In this document: piece by piece, positions 1 to 8,778 of the stretch
Numbering within the stretch: position 1 is the stretch's first letter
Layout of the letters: the number at the start of each line of letters is the position of its first letter
Assembly (NCBI RefSeq): GCF_001457415.1
Contig: NZ_LN881724.1
Location: 2,170,001-2,234,000 of the forward strand
Source of the DNA: Gorillibacterium timonense
GTDB lineage: Bacteria > Bacillota > Bacilli > Paenibacillales > NBRC-103111
Length of the DNA stretch: 64,000 nt
Direction of reading: 5' to 3'
The notes under the pieces: generated by a model
Database searches by the model: none
The model's input: only the letters and a program-made list of their open reading frames with translations
What the model was told of the DNA's origin: nothing
Made by a program: the position numbers and the translations under genes

Positions 1-244
1 CGTTCTTGGCTGTGACCGGAGCTCCATCAGACGGAAGCCGCTTTGCCAGCATTAACGTCATCCCACCCCAAAGGAGGCAGGTTAGTCCCCAGTGAAGGAG
101 GTGTTGAGAGACCGACCATTTCCCAGAGGATCCATACACTTGATTTTCAACCATCATAAGCAGGATTTCCAGACCCAGCCCCCCGAAAGCGTAAAGAGCA
201 TAGGAGAAGTAATCATAACCTGTCGGTTCTTTCTTTGTGTTCAT
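1..244 (-). CDS. Partial integral membrane protein (N-terminal 81 residues)
   Basis: Read on the minus strand, an open frame begins with ATG at 244 and runs off the left edge of the window. It is preceded by the purine-rich ribosome site AAAAGGGGA about 6 bases upstream. The product starts MNTKKEPTGYDYFSYALYAF and shows one hydrophobic stretch at about residues 12-31 (GGLGLEILLMM) and a second at about 50-65 (LTCLLWGGMTLML), so it is a membrane protein. The start resembles N-termini of small CPBP-type or other multi-pass membrane proteins of Paenibacillus, but no catalytic motif is visible in the part present, so the family is not settled. The frame and ribosome site are seen directly; any function is unknown. 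Confidence 0.6.
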   Translation of the reverse strand, partial: MNTKKEPTGYDYFSYALYAFGGLGLEILLMMVENQVYGSSGKWSVSQHLLHWGLTCLLWGGMTLMLAKRLPSDGAPVTAKN

Positions 245-329
245 CTTGGTATCCCCTTTTCCACGGTCATTTGAAATAAACCTCATTATGTAATCGGTTT
301 CAATTATGTATAGACGGAATCGCACTCTA

Positions 330-845
330 TTAATTAGGTTTTTCTAGCTTATAAAGTCTCAGGATATTCTTCGTGCCCTCTTCTTCATATTCTCGTATAA
401 ACTGCATAGGTGAACGATCTAGAATTTTTACAGAATAAATGTTTTCCTTGTCGACAATAGAAATTATATTATTCATAGCTAAATCAGTAAGACAAAAATG
501 AAGCAATCCATTCAAAATTTCCGAACCATACCCCTTCCCCCAATATTTTTCGGAAAACCTGTATCCAACTTCAAATGCTCCGTTTTCACTTTTTACTACT
601 GCACATGCTCCCATTATGCGGCGATTTTCATCATTTCTCTCAGAAATAGCCATAATTAGTGGATCCGTATAATCATCGTTGTAACTCTCGATAATTCTCT
701 GTAATTCATTTGCATTTTCCGTCCTTGTTTTACCTCTTCCAATTATATACTTCATAACATTCTCATTGCTCTGCATTTCGTGGAAATCCTCAAAATCATC
801 GATTTCAAATTTTCTCGTAGAAAGTCGCTCAGTCTCAAAGAACAT
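330..845 (-). CDS. GNAT family N-acetyltransferase (RimJ/RimL-like)
   Basis: The 171-residue product is a single acetyltransferase domain of the GNAT_3 (RimJ/RimL) type. It opens with FFETERLSTRKFEIDD, the usual ETERL-R start of this group, and carries the acetyl-CoA pyrophosphate-binding segment YWGKGYGSEIL (family pattern Q/R-x-x-G-x-G/A) near residue 95. The ATG at 845 follows a GGGAGGAGG ribosome site. Family members acetylate protein N-termini, antibiotics or small amines; the substrate here cannot be told from sequence. It is monocistronic as far as can be seen, with a gene of the same strand ending downstream of it and the ABC-F terminator just upstream. Base composition is more AT-rich than the ABC-F genes next to it. 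Confidence 0.85.
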   Translation of the reverse strand: MFFETERLSTRKFEIDDFEDFHEMQSNENVMKYIIGRGKTRTENANELQRIIESYNDDYTDPLIMAISERNDENRRIMGACAVVKSENGAFEVGYRFSEKYWGKGYGSEILNGLLHFCLTDLAMNNIISIVDKENIYSVKILDRSPMQFIREYEEEGTKNILRLYKLEKPN

Positions 846-890
846 ATTCTCCCCACCTCCTCCCTTAAGTTTTTCCTACAGAGCCTATGT

Positions 891-928
891 AAAAAAGGCT
901 CCTCTCTTCGTTTAAAAAGAGAGGAGCC
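891..928 (-). terminator. Rho-independent terminator of the ykpA-like gene
   Basis: On the minus strand GGCTCCTCTC pairs with GAGAGGAGCC across a 12-base loop and is followed by six T. It sits about 60 bases past the ABC-F stop codon. Confidence 0.88.
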
Positions 929-986
929 TGATCAGGTACAGTCCATCCCCCAGATGCTAAGCCTTCGTCCAGCCGAGTCCTCGTCC

Positions 987-2603
987 TTACGCGTAGTACT
1001 CTTCCCGCAGCTTTAGCACATCCGGATTTTCCAGATATTCATCGAACGAAGCGAGTCGATCGATGGTCCCCTTCGGGGCAATTTCGATGACGCGGTTCCC
1101 CACGGTCTGCAACAGCTGATGGTCATGGGATACGATCATCAAGGTGCCGTCAAAATCGGACAGGCCGTTGTTGAGCGACGTGATCGATTCGAGATCCAAG
1201 TGGTTGGTCGGCTCATCGAACAGAAGAACATTCGATCCGGTCAGCATCATCCGCGCGAACATACAGCGGACCTTTTCGCCCCCGGAGAGTACGCTGGCTT
1301 TCTTGACGGCTTCTTCACCCGAGAAGAGCATCCGCCCGAGATAGCCGCGAATGAACTGCTCATCTTGGTCCTTGGAGAATTGGCGCAGCCAGTCGACGAG
1401 GCTCAGTTCGACTCCATCAAAGTACTTCGAATTTTCCTTCGGGAAATAAGCCTGCGTAGTCGTGACGCCCCAAGTGAAGCTGCCGCTGTCCGCTTCCAGC
1501 TCTCCGATCAGAATTTGGAACAGGGTCGTCTTAGCGATGCCATCGGGTCCAGCCAACACGACCTTGTCGCCTTTGTTTAGCGTAAAGCTGACGTTGTCCA
1601 GCACTTGAACCCCGTCGATCGTTTTGGAGAGGTTTTCCACGGTCAGAATCTGTTTGCCCGCTTCACGCTCCGGCTTGAAGTTGATGAACGGATATTTCCG
1701 GTTGGATGGACGGATATCGTCCAAGGTGAGTTTTTCCAATTGCTTCTTGCGAGAGGTCGCTTGCTTGGACTTGGAGGCATTCGCGCTGAATCGGCGGATA
1801 AACTCCTCCAATTCCTTGCGCTTCTCTTCGATCTTCTTGTTCTTGTCGGAGATGAGGCGAGTTGCCAGCTGGCTCGACTCGTACCAGAAGTCATAGTTGC
1901 CTACATAGAGCTGGATTTTGCCGAAATCAATGTCCGCGATGTGCGTACAAACCTGATTCAGGAAGTGACGGTCATGGGACACGACGATGACGGTGCCTTC
2001 GAATTTCGCGAGAAAGCTCTCCAGCCAGTTGATCGATTCCAGATCCAAGTGGTTGGTCGGTTCGTCCAAGAGCAGGATGTTGGGGTTGCCGAACAGCGCC
2101 TGAGCGAGCAGTACCCGCACCTTCTCGTTGCCGTCCAGCTCCTTCATCAGCTTGTCATGCATCGGCTTCGGAATGCCAAGGCCAATCAAGAGCTCGGCCG
2201 CATCGGCTTCAGCTTCCCAGCCGTTCAGATCGGCGAAATCGCCCTCAAGCTCAGCCGCGCGCATGCCGTCTTCATCGGAGAAATCGGCTTTCGCGTAAAT
2301 GGCGTCCTTCTCTTCCATAATGGCATAGAGCTTGGCGTGGCCCATGATGACGGTTTTCAAAACCGGGAATTCGTCATATTCAAAATGGTTCTGCTTGAGC
2401 ACGGCCATCCGTTCGCCCGGAGTGATGCTGACTTCCCCGCGCGATGCATCGATTTCACCGGAGAGAATCTTCAGGAACGTCGATTTGCCCGCCCCGTTCG
2501 CTCCGATCAGGCCGTAGCAATTGCCTGGGGTGAACTTGATGTTAACGTCCTCAAAGAGGGGGCGACTCCCGTAACGGAGTGTGATTCCATTGGTACTGAT
2601 CAT
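987..2603 (-). CDS. ykpA: ABC-F ATPase, YkpA/YbiT type
   Basis: This is a soluble twin ATP-binding-cassette protein of the ABC-F class, which acts on the ribosome rather than as a transporter. The first cassette has Walker A GANGAGKST near residue 36 and Walker B LLLDEPTNHLDL; the second has Walker A GPDGIAKTT, with Ala in place of the usual third Gly, signature LSGGEKVR and Walker B LLFDEPTNHLDL. Between them is the charged interdomain linker (about residues 230-300). Length (538 residues) and motif wording match B. subtilis YkpA closely. I place the start at ATG 2603 because AGGCGGT lies six bases before it, whereas an ATG six bases earlier would touch that site. The gene follows a second ABC-F gene by about 37 bases and is probably co-transcribed with it. 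Confidence 0.9.
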   Translation of the reverse strand: MISTNGITLRYGSRPLFEDVNIKFTPGNCYGLIGANGAGKSTFLKILSGEIDASRGEVSITPGERMAVLKQNHFEYDEFPVLKTVIMGHAKLYAIMEEKDAIYAKADFSDEDGMRAAELEGDFADLNGWEAEADAAELLIGLGIPKPMHDKLMKELDGNEKVRVLLAQALFGNPNILLLDEPTNHLDLESINWLESFLAKFEGTVIVVSHDRHFLNQVCTHIADIDFGKIQLYVGNYDFWYESSQLATRLISDKNKKIEEKRKELEEFIRRFSANASKSKQATSRKKQLEKLTLDDIRPSNRKYPFINFKPEREAGKQILTVENLSKTIDGVQVLDNVSFTLNKGDKVVLAGPDGIAKTTLFQILIGELEADSGSFTWGVTTTQAYFPKENSKYFDGVELSLVDWLRQFSKDQDEQFIRGYLGRMLFSGEEAVKKASVLSGGEKVRCMFARMMLTGSNVLLFDEPTNHLDLESITSLNNGLSDFDGTLMIVSHDHQLLQTVGNRVIEIAPKGTIDRLASFDEYLENPDVLKLREEYYA

Positions 2604-2639
2604 GTACATACCGCCTTTGCATTAAGGTAAGGAATTGGG

Positions 2640-4556
2640 TTATGGCCGGGACAGCTCTTCGATCAACTCGGATAGCACCGTCCAGCGCTCCATGGCCTGA
2701 TCCAGCTCATCGGTCACCTTCCGATCTTCTTCGAAGAGGTCTCGCACCTTGTCATAATCGCTGCCGAAAGCTTCAATCAGCTGCTTCAACTCTGCGCTTC
2801 TCGCTTCCAAAGCCGCGATCTTTCCTTCAATTTCGTCCCATTCTTTCTGATCTTTATAAGAGAGCTTGCGCGGCTTGTCGCTTCGGGGCCGGGCCGTTTC
2901 AGCCTGCGGAGCTCCCGAAGCTTGCGGGTTGGCTGCCGCCCCGCCGCCAATCGCTTCTTCCCTAGCGGCTGCATCCAAATACTCGGTGTAATTCCCCTCA
3001 AATTTGCGAATACCGCCTGCACCGTCGAAGACGAACAGCCGGTCCGATGTCCGATCGAGGAAATACCGGTCATGGGATACAGACAACACGGCTCCCGGAA
3101 AATGATCCAGGTAGTCCTCCAGCACCGACAAGGTCTGAATATCCAGATCGTTGGTCGGTTCGTCCAAAAGAAGAACGTTAGGCTCACCCATAAGGGTCTT
3201 CAAAAGGTAGAGGCGGCGCTTCTCTCCCCCGGACAAACGGGAAATCGGCGTCCACTGCTGGGGCCCCGTAAACAGGAAGCGCTCCAGCATCTGAGAAGCC
3301 GTTATGGTTTCTCCGTCGATGGTATGGATGACTTCCGCCACTTCCTTTATATATTCAATGACGCGGAGGCTCCCGTCAAGCTCTTCATTTTCTTGGGTGT
3401 AAAAAGCGAGCTTCACGGTCGTCCCTGTCTCCACCGTTCCTTCATCCGGCGACAGCCGGCCTGCGATGACATTGAGCAGCGTCGTTTTGCCGCTCCCATT
3501 CGGTCCGATGATGCCGATCCGCTCTCCGGGCAATACGATGTGCGTGAAATCATTCACCAGCTTGCGGTCGCCAATGCGGATACCGACGTCTTCCAGCTCA
3601 ACGACCTTCTTGCCGAGCCGGCTGCCGCCTACCGCAAAATCGATCGCTTCGTCCGGGCGGTCCACCTTACGGTCGCGAAGCTCTTCCGTACGCTCGATGC
3701 GAGCTTTTTGCTTGGTGGTGCGGGCTTTCGCTCCTCGTTTCAGCCATTCCAACTCACGGCGCAGCAGGTTCTGCCGTTTCGCTTCCGACGATGCCTCTTG
3801 TTCCTCGCGCTCCGCTTTCTTCTCCAGGAAGACGGAGTAATTGCCTTCATACGTATGCAACCGTCCGCGATGCAGCTCAAAGATCCGATTCGTAACCCGG
3901 TCGAGGAAATACCGGTCATGGGTGACGAGCAGGAGTGCGCCGCGGTATCGGGACAGCTCTTCCTCCAACCACTGGACCGTTTGGTTATCGATGTGGTTGG
4001 TCGGTTCGTCCAAAAGCAGCAGGTCGGCGGGCTGAATGAGGGCGCTGGCGAGCGCTACTCGCTTGCGTTGGCCGCCAGAGAGAGCCGCTACTTCTTTCCC
4101 GTAATCGCGGATGCCGAGCTTGCCCAGGATGCTTTTGGCCTGCGCTTCCGCTTCCCATGCGTTCTCAGAATCCATTCGCTGTTGAATGGCAAACAGCTTT
4201 TCCTGCTTTTTCGGATGGGACGGATCGGCTTCCAGTTCTGCGAGAGCCGCTTCGTAGTCCCGCAGCGTGCGCATCAACGGATTATCGCCGCGAAAGATAT
4301 GCTCCAGCACCGTGATCCCCGCAGCAAATTCGGGTGTCTGGGCCAGATACTCGATGCGGTACTCTTTGGCGTGCAGCGCTTTTCCGCCGTCTGGAGGCTC
4401 AATGCCAGCGACCGCCCGGAGGAGGGACGATTTACCGGTTCCGTTCACTCCGATCAGCCCGATCCTCTGTCTCTCGGCGATGGAGAAGGAGATGCCGTCG
4501 AACAGCACCTTCTCTCCATAACTCTTCGTAAAGTTCTCAATGTTCAAGATGCTCAT
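2640..4556 (-). CDS. ABC-F ATPase, YfmR/Uup type
   Basis: A 638-residue ABC-F protein with two cassettes: Walker A GVNGTGKSS (about residue 36), signature LSGGQRKR, Walker B LLLLDEPTNHID; then GPNGSGKTT, LSGGEKRR and VLLLDEPTNDLD. A C-terminal coiled coil (about residues 560-635, beginning near KPRKLSYKDQKEWDEIE) is typical of Uup and of B. subtilis YfmR. Family members bind the ribosomal E site; YfmR is known to help resolve stalled elongation together with EF-P. Two different ABC-F genes in tandem suggest joint transcription. The gene ends 37 bases before the YkpA-like start and begins three bases after the stop of the M42 peptidase gene. Assignment to YfmR rests on length and the coiled-coil tail. 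Confidence 0.88.
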   Translation of the reverse strand: MSILNIENFTKSYGEKVLFDGISFSIAERQRIGLIGVNGTGKSSLLRAVAGIEPPDGGKALHAKEYRIEYLAQTPEFAAGITVLEHIFRGDNPLMRTLRDYEAALAELEADPSHPKKQEKLFAIQQRMDSENAWEAEAQAKSILGKLGIRDYGKEVAALSGGQRKRVALASALIQPADLLLLDEPTNHIDNQTVQWLEEELSRYRGALLLVTHDRYFLDRVTNRIFELHRGRLHTYEGNYSVFLEKKAEREEQEASSEAKRQNLLRRELEWLKRGAKARTTKQKARIERTEELRDRKVDRPDEAIDFAVGGSRLGKKVVELEDVGIRIGDRKLVNDFTHIVLPGERIGIIGPNGSGKTTLLNVIAGRLSPDEGTVETGTTVKLAFYTQENEELDGSLRVIEYIKEVAEVIHTIDGETITASQMLERFLFTGPQQWTPISRLSGGEKRRLYLLKTLMGEPNVLLLDEPTNDLDIQTLSVLEDYLDHFPGAVLSVSHDRYFLDRTSDRLFVFDGAGGIRKFEGNYTEYLDAAAREEAIGGGAAANPQASGAPQAETARPRSDKPRKLSYKDQKEWDEIEGKIAALEARSAELKQLIEAFGSDYDKVRDLFEEDRKVTDELDQAMERWTVLSELIEELSRP

Positions 4557-4559
4557 ACA

Positions 4560-5591
4560 TCACTCCGTCACATACGCTGCCAGCAGCGCGATCGTGTTCC
4601 ACAAGGCTTCCTCATGCGTCCGTTCCATTCCGTGCGAGGCGTGAACCCCCGGACCAATCAATGCCGCGCGGAGGTTGCTGCCTCCCCGGAGCGCCGCCGA
4701 TGCGTCCGACCCGTAGCTTGGATAGATATCCACCGCATAAGCGATACCATCCCGCTCGGCTAAGCGGATCAGCTTGGTGGTCATCTCGTAATCATAGGGA
4801 CCCGACGAATCCTTGGCGCAGATCGATACGTCCTTCTCGGTGCAGCTCAGATCATCGCCCATCGCCCCCATATCGACGGCCAGCAGCTCGCGGATATCTT
4901 CCGGCAAGTAAGAAGCGCCGTGACCCACTTCCTCGTAGGTGGTTACGCAGATTTTGAGCGTCTTCGCCGGTGTGATCCCTTCCCGCTTGAGCAGCTCCAG
5001 GAGTCCGAGCAGAGAGGCTACACCCGCCTTATCGTCCAGATGCCGGGATTTCAAGAACCCGTTCACCCAGCGAGTGCGCGGATCGAAGGAGATGATATCG
5101 CCTACACGAATGCCGAGCTTCTGAACATCTCCTCGATTGGCCACATCCGCGTCCAATCGAACCTCCATGTTCGCTTCATCGCGTTTCTGATCTCTTGCAT
5201 CCGGATAGACATGCACGGACGGATGGGTCGTGAGAACCGTTCCGCTGACGGTGTGGCCTTCTCTCGTATGAACCTGAACATACTCTCCTTCGATCGAGTT
5301 CATCATATATCCGCCGAGCGGCGTCAAGCGGAGCGTTCCCCTGTCCTTGATGGAACGAACCATCGCCCCGAGTGTATCGACATGCCCCGTCAAGCCGAGC
5401 ACATCGCCGGTTTGCCCCGGCACGGTGATGATTCCCATGCCCTTGGGTGTCGTTTCGAACGCATATCCTAGCTTCTTCGCTTCTTCGCCAACCTTTTCGA
5501 TGGCCTTTCGGGCATACCCGGTGGGACTTGGGATTGCGAGCAGTTGTTCAAGTACGGTCTTCACGTATTCCTGATTGATCCGGTTCTTCAT
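4560..5591 (-). CDS. M42 family aminopeptidase (glutamyl aminopeptidase-like)
   Basis: The product is a metallo-aminopeptidase of the M42 family (YsdC/YtoP/FrvX relatives), cytosolic oligomers that trim peptides. Visible active-site elements are GLTGHVDTLG (first metal His and Asp), HLDDKAG (bridging Asp), TYEEVGHGAS (catalytic Glu-Glu), AVDMGAMGDD (metal Asp) and GVHASHGMERTHEE (last metal His). The open frame extends 168 bases further upstream, but that extension contains the terminator of the preceding gene and reads unlike the family, so I start at ATG 5591, which gives 343 residues and has GGGG about eight bases upstream. It is followed after three bases by the YfmR-like gene, so the two may be one transcript. 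Confidence 0.9.
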   Translation of the reverse strand: MKNRINQEYVKTVLEQLLAIPSPTGYARKAIEKVGEEAKKLGYAFETTPKGMGIITVPGQTGDVLGLTGHVDTLGAMVRSIKDRGTLRLTPLGGYMMNSIEGEYVQVHTREGHTVSGTVLTTHPSVHVYPDARDQKRDEANMEVRLDADVANRGDVQKLGIRVGDIISFDPRTRWVNGFLKSRHLDDKAGVASLLGLLELLKREGITPAKTLKICVTTYEEVGHGASYLPEDIRELLAVDMGAMGDDLSCTEKDVSICAKDSSGPYDYEMTTKLIRLAERDGIAYAVDIYPSYGSDASAALRGGSNLRAALIGPGVHASHGMERTHEEALWNTIALLAAYVTE

Positions 5592-5650
5592 CGGTCCATC
5601 CCCGCTCTTCTGCAGCCTTTGCGCTGCGGCTATTATTGGCATACACACAG

Positions 5651-5685
5651 CAAAACAGTGTAGCTGACCCGAAGGAGCTACACTG
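5651..5685 (-). terminator. Terminator after the 88-residue gene
   Basis: On the minus strand CAGTGTAGCT pairs with AGCTACACTG around a short loop and is followed by TTTTGC. Its position inside the 5' extension of the M42 frame supports the shorter M42 start. Confidence 0.75.
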
Positions 5686-5755
5686 CGCGACCTTGTCTGT
5701 TGTCCGGCAGAGGCGCCAAGGCGAAGCTTCGGCTCCCACTGACGGGCTCTATTGT

Positions 5756-6022
5756 TCAAGCAGTCGGTAAAGCATTGCCCATCATCGGAGCCTTGATCAG
5801 GTTGATTCCGAATTGGGTGATTTTAGCGACTAACTGACCATTCTCGTCTTTAAACCGAATTAACCCTTTATCAGCTAAATATTCCAACGCGAAAAATTTT
5901 TCCGGATCCCGGTCCTCCAGGTTTCCAGGAATGAGCGCTTTTTTTCCCCTCTCCGAGAGGTGGAACTGATAAAGCTCATCCAGCATATCCATTCGCAGCT
6001 TCTTACGTTTTTCTGAAGCCAT
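5756..6022 (-). CDS. Small conserved-looking protein, possible winged-helix fold
   Basis: An 88-residue protein with no family I can name. It begins MASEKRKKLRMDMLDELYQF and later shows ALEYLADKGLIRFKDENGQ, the helix-then-strand pattern of a small winged-helix or MarR-like domain, so a DNA-binding role is possible but unproved. The start at ATG 6022 has AAGGGAG nine bases upstream, and a good sigma-A promoter lies further up. A terminator follows at 5685-5651, so it is an independent unit. There are no membrane segments, cysteines or a signal peptide. Confidence 0.72.
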   Translation of the reverse strand: MASEKRKKLRMDMLDELYQFHLSERGKKALIPGNLEDRDPEKFFALEYLADKGLIRFKDENGQLVAKITQFGINLIKAPMMGNALPTA

Positions 6023-6368
6023 GGCGTTTCACTCCCTTATCGACACATGATAGCCCCCATAATGAAATGAGATTTCTCCACTAAAAAAACTTCAGTGTCT
6101 ATGATATATGAAGTTGACCGCTACGTCAATTGTATGTAGAATAGTGGGTCGTGTTTTTTAACCGGTCGATGACTACTTCGACAGCCGTTATGACCGATAA
6201 CGACAAATTCGAAATGTTTCTGTCATGAAAAGACTTCAATCGTTGGACGAAAGAAGGACAAACCGCTCTCCTTCAACTGCGCAATCCATAAAAAAACGAC
6301 GGTTTCCAAACCTATTCTCCTACAAATTAACGCCGGTTCGTATCCACACAAGTAGGGTTGAAAGCGTG
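6023..6368. other. Intergenic stretch with promoter and a repeat copy
   Basis: This stretch holds the promoter of the 88-residue gene at 6101-6129 and one copy of the dispersed sequence described at 6321-6371. A plus-strand frame of 70 codons (6225-6437) covers the repeat but has no ribosome site, so I do not call it a gene. I see nothing else. Confidence 0.5.
6101..6129 (-). promoter_or_regulatory. Sigma-A promoter of the 88-residue gene
   Basis: Minus strand: TTGACG (6129-6124), 17-base spacer, TATCAT (6106-6101). It is 79 bases before the ATG. Confidence 0.6.
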
Positions 6369-6371
6369 CTA
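6321..6371 (+). repeat. Dispersed repeat copy A
   Basis: The bases around 6326-6355 (TACAAATTAACGCCG, then a CGTATCC core) closely match 21990-22030. In both places the repeat lies immediately after the stop codon of a minus-strand gene whose last codons read Phe-Glu(-Ser)-TAG. The plus-strand frame reads SYKLTPVRIHT here and SYRLTPTRIRT at the other copy. Confidence 0.5.
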
Positions 6372-6659
6372 GGATTCAAAATCGACGGACACGGACGGTT
6401 CTCTTCTCGCCTCGTTCATATACTCGATCAACTTTAGATGCTCGGGATGCACTTGATAAGCATCTAGAGCAGCAAGGCTCGGAAACTTTGTGATCAGCGC
6501 CAGGTCGTAAGCACGGCTCTGGGCGACGACGTTTACTCCCACCTCCATATGGAGTACATCGGGTATTTTATCTTTGAGGTCTAAAATGAGATCTCTGGTT
6601 TTGGCCAATCCCTCCGAGCTGGTATCCTTCATGCGAAAAAAAACAAGGTGAGTGATCAT
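6369..6659 (-). CDS. Dabb (stress-responsive A/B barrel) domain protein
   Basis: A 96-residue protein that is one Dabb domain, a dimeric ferredoxin-like barrel found in small stress-linked proteins and some monooxygenase-like enzymes. The opening MITHLVFFRMKD and the later HPEHLKLIEYMNEAR follow the family pattern, with strand MEVGVNV and AYDLALITKFPSLAALDAY between. ATG 6659 is preferred because AGGAG lies ten bases before it; a GTG 21 bases earlier is possible. A promoter sits at 6757-6730, just past the FHA gene stop, so it is probably transcribed alone. Its biochemical role is unknown. Confidence 0.85.
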   Translation of the reverse strand: MITHLVFFRMKDTSSEGLAKTRDLILDLKDKIPDVLHMEVGVNVVAQSRAYDLALITKFPSLAALDAYQVHPEHLKLIEYMNEARREPSVSVDFES

Positions 6660-6729
6660 AGTCGGCAAGCTCCTCTCCACCGCTGCCCCTTCTTACTTTG
6701 GACAGCTCATAGCTAGACTCTTTTCCGAT

Positions 6730-6757
6730 AGTATACCACTTCCTCGTGTACAATCAA
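6730..6757 (-). promoter_or_regulatory. Sigma-A promoter of the Dabb gene
   Basis: Minus strand: TTGATT (6757-6752), 16-base spacer, TATACT (6735-6730), about 70 bases before the ATG. Confidence 0.55.
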
Positions 6758-6760
6758 AAC

Positions 6761-8227
6761 TTATTGATGAAAGACAAAGGACAATCCGGCAAAGTCCAGT
6801 CGATCTCCTTGTTGGATAGGATATTCCTTATAGGGAATCAAGGGAGAGCCATTGAGCGAGGTTCCATTCTTCGATCCCAGATCCCGAAGCAGCCATTCTT
6901 CCTCATTCCGAAGTACCTCGCAATGCTGCCGGGATAGTTCTTTCGTTTCTCCACATAGCGGCAAGCCATCTGATTCGCGTCCGATCACGAGGCTTGCTTC
7001 GGCAATGAGCAGGCGTACGGGAGGCTCACTTTCCCTTTTCATCTCCAAATAGGCATCTCTTTTCTCTAACCCCGCACTCCCGTGGTTCTTCAACAGCACC
7101 GTTGCATTCGGATCGGCAAAGCATACGGTCCGGTTGGACAGATCCTCGTAATACTCCGAATTTGCCGGTTCTCTCTGAGCAATCATGGCAGGTAGTAAAG
7201 GCGTTTCCGTAAAGCCGGATGTGGGGCGAGGAATAGGGGCCGGTTGATTCGAAACGGAAGCAAGCGGCAACTCGGGCTTCAAAGAAGCCGCTCTTCTCCA
7301 GAGGTGATAGCCGATGGATAACAGGAAAACCGTTACTCCACAAGCAAGGTAGAGCAGCGGCTCCGTTAGGAACCAAGCATAGAACCCCCAACTGACCAAG
7401 AAAGGCAAGCCAAAGAGCAGTACCGTTTTTTGCGACATGAACTCACGGGGTTCACTTGTGAAGGGAGAGGGGGCGGCATCATCCATAGAAGACGATAGCG
7501 AGGGGTCGGCGTGCCGGTTAATCATCGGGGGAACCCCAGCAACGGCGGCGGGTTTTCTTCTCGCTGCTTCTTTCATCGCCGGAACCGCATTTTCCGGAGC
7601 GATTGCCGCTTTCCGTTCCGTGTGCTGCGGGTTCATCGTCGGCTGCAGGGCGGCAAGCAGAGACCGTTTATAATCGGCAGGAGCAGCCGATTGTTCCATC
7701 AGCCTTGGAATGACCTCGTATCCCTTTCCTTCTTTCCCATTGACGGCCGCCCATAAAGACCGGATCAGCTCGTTCCAACGCTGGAGGAAGTCCGGTTCTT
7801 GGTCCATGCACGTTAAGGGAAGATAAACCAGTTCCAAATTCCGTACATCTCCATTCAAATAGATATGCTCGGGATCGAGTACAAATCGATGAGCTTGAAG
7901 CAGATGCTTCAGGCTGTTCTCCAAAATGAAAACCAGGTCGATGATCAAACGAGCAAATTCGTCCGCCGAGAGAGACCGGAAGCGCAGCTCCTGCGAAAGC
8001 GGGCGTCGCCCCGTGTAATCGTACAGAAGCGTGATATCCAGATCCTGCTCCTCTACGATGACCGGAAGCAGCCCTTGGATGGCATGACGCTCCAGCATCA
8101 TCCGCTCCGTCCGATTGACATCCACTCTTGTCAAAGGAGATTCCTCTCGCCGTATAACAAGGTAATGACCTCCTCGATCCATCCGTTCCCCGGTTAATCC
8201 ATGCAGCTTGATCAAAGAAATCCCCAT
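6761..8227 (-). CDS. DUF6382/FHA-domain protein of the Tad pilus locus
   Basis: A 488-residue protein in three parts. Residues 1 to about 170 match the DUF6382 type of N-terminal domain (for example LPVIVEEQDLDITLLYDYTG). About 265-310 hold two hydrophobic segments (LLFGLPFLVSWGFYAWFL and LLYLACGVTVFLLSIGY), placing it in the membrane. The last 90 residues are a forkhead-associated domain with the phosphothreonine-binding pattern: VIGRE (Gly-Arg), ELSRQHCE (Ser-x-x-His) and DLGSKNGTSLNG. FHA domains bind phospho-Thr peptides, so this is a candidate reader for the Ser/Thr kinase encoded at the other end of the locus. It overlaps the prepilin peptidase gene by 16 bases and is last in the Tad gene run. 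Confidence 0.85.
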   Translation of the reverse strand: MGISLIKLHGLTGERMDRGGHYLVIRREESPLTRVDVNRTERMMLERHAIQGLLPVIVEEQDLDITLLYDYTGRRPLSQELRFRSLSADEFARLIIDLVFILENSLKHLLQAHRFVLDPEHIYLNGDVRNLELVYLPLTCMDQEPDFLQRWNELIRSLWAAVNGKEGKGYEVIPRLMEQSAAPADYKRSLLAALQPTMNPQHTERKAAIAPENAVPAMKEAARRKPAAVAGVPPMINRHADPSLSSSMDDAAPSPFTSEPREFMSQKTVLLFGLPFLVSWGFYAWFLTEPLLYLACGVTVFLLSIGYHLWRRAASLKPELPLASVSNQPAPIPRPTSGFTETPLLPAMIAQREPANSEYYEDLSNRTVCFADPNATVLLKNHGSAGLEKRDAYLEMKRESEPPVRLLIAEASLVIGRESDGLPLCGETKELSRQHCEVLRNEEEWLLRDLGSKNGTSLNGSPLIPYKEYPIQQGDRLDFAGLSFVFHQ

Positions 8228-8742
8228 CCTTTTCCTGTAAAGCTATCCGCTGCCATAAGCACGATGGCTGGCGCTGCCGCATACATAAAGGGGAATCGAA
8301 GCATATCTCTGCGGTTAGCGGATGCAAGCGGCTGTACATCCTTCAATCCGATCAAGGTCATAAGCAAATATCCGATTCGCCCGAAGCGGTCTTTCACCAG
8401 TCTTCGAGCGATCAAAATGACAATTCCGATGAGTCCCGCAAACAAGATCGAATAGAAGGCGCAATTCAGTGCGAAGACTCCGCCCGAGATCGCTCCGATC
8501 GCAGCGAACAGCTTGACATCCCCGGCACCCAAAGCCCCGAAGAGATACAGCAAAAACAAGGGAGCAAATCCGATCATGAGCCCGAGGATCGAGTTCCAAG
8601 CTCCGCTCCAGCCGGCCATCGCCAGCTGTAAGACGATTCCCGCTCCCGCTCCCGTGATCGTGATCGCATTGGGTATGCGGCTCCTGCGAATATCGGTAAC
8701 CCCCGCTGCTGTGATCAAAGCCCCTAATAGAACCCACTCCAT
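8212..8742 (-). CDS. tadV: Prepilin peptidase, TadV/CpaA type (A24)
   Basis: A 176-residue multi-pass membrane aspartic protease that cleaves the leader of Flp-type prepilins and pseudopilins. The two catalytic aspartates are visible in TDIRRSRIPN (first motif, near residue 17) and GAGDVKLFAAIGA (GxGD motif). The remainder is hydrophobic, with about five or six membrane segments. ATG 8742 is chosen because AGGAGG lies seven bases ahead; a GTG 21 bases earlier would place this ribosome site inside the gene. It lies between the TadE-like and FHA genes. The likely substrates are encoded in the same run and share the site Gly-[Ser/Leu]-x-Thr-Leu-Glu. Confidence 0.9.
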   Translation of the reverse strand: MEWVLLGALITAAGVTDIRRSRIPNAITITGAGAGIVLQLAMAGWSGAWNSILGLMIGFAPLFLLYLFGALGAGDVKLFAAIGAISGGVFALNCAFYSILFAGLIGIVILIARRLVKDRFGRIGYLLMTLIGLKDVQPLASANRRDMLRFPFMYAAAPAIVLMAADSFTGKGWGFL

Positions 8743-8778
8743 GAGCTTCCTCCTGTCTTTCACTTCTTTATTGCTCTT

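Noticed and set aside
1605..2630. Long plus-strand frame opposite the YkpA-like gene
   Set aside because: It mirrors the codon pattern of a well-supported minus-strand gene; no family motifs.
2922..4763. 613-codon plus-strand frame opposite the YfmR-like gene
   Set aside because: Antisense shadow of a clear ABC-F gene in a GC-rich frame.
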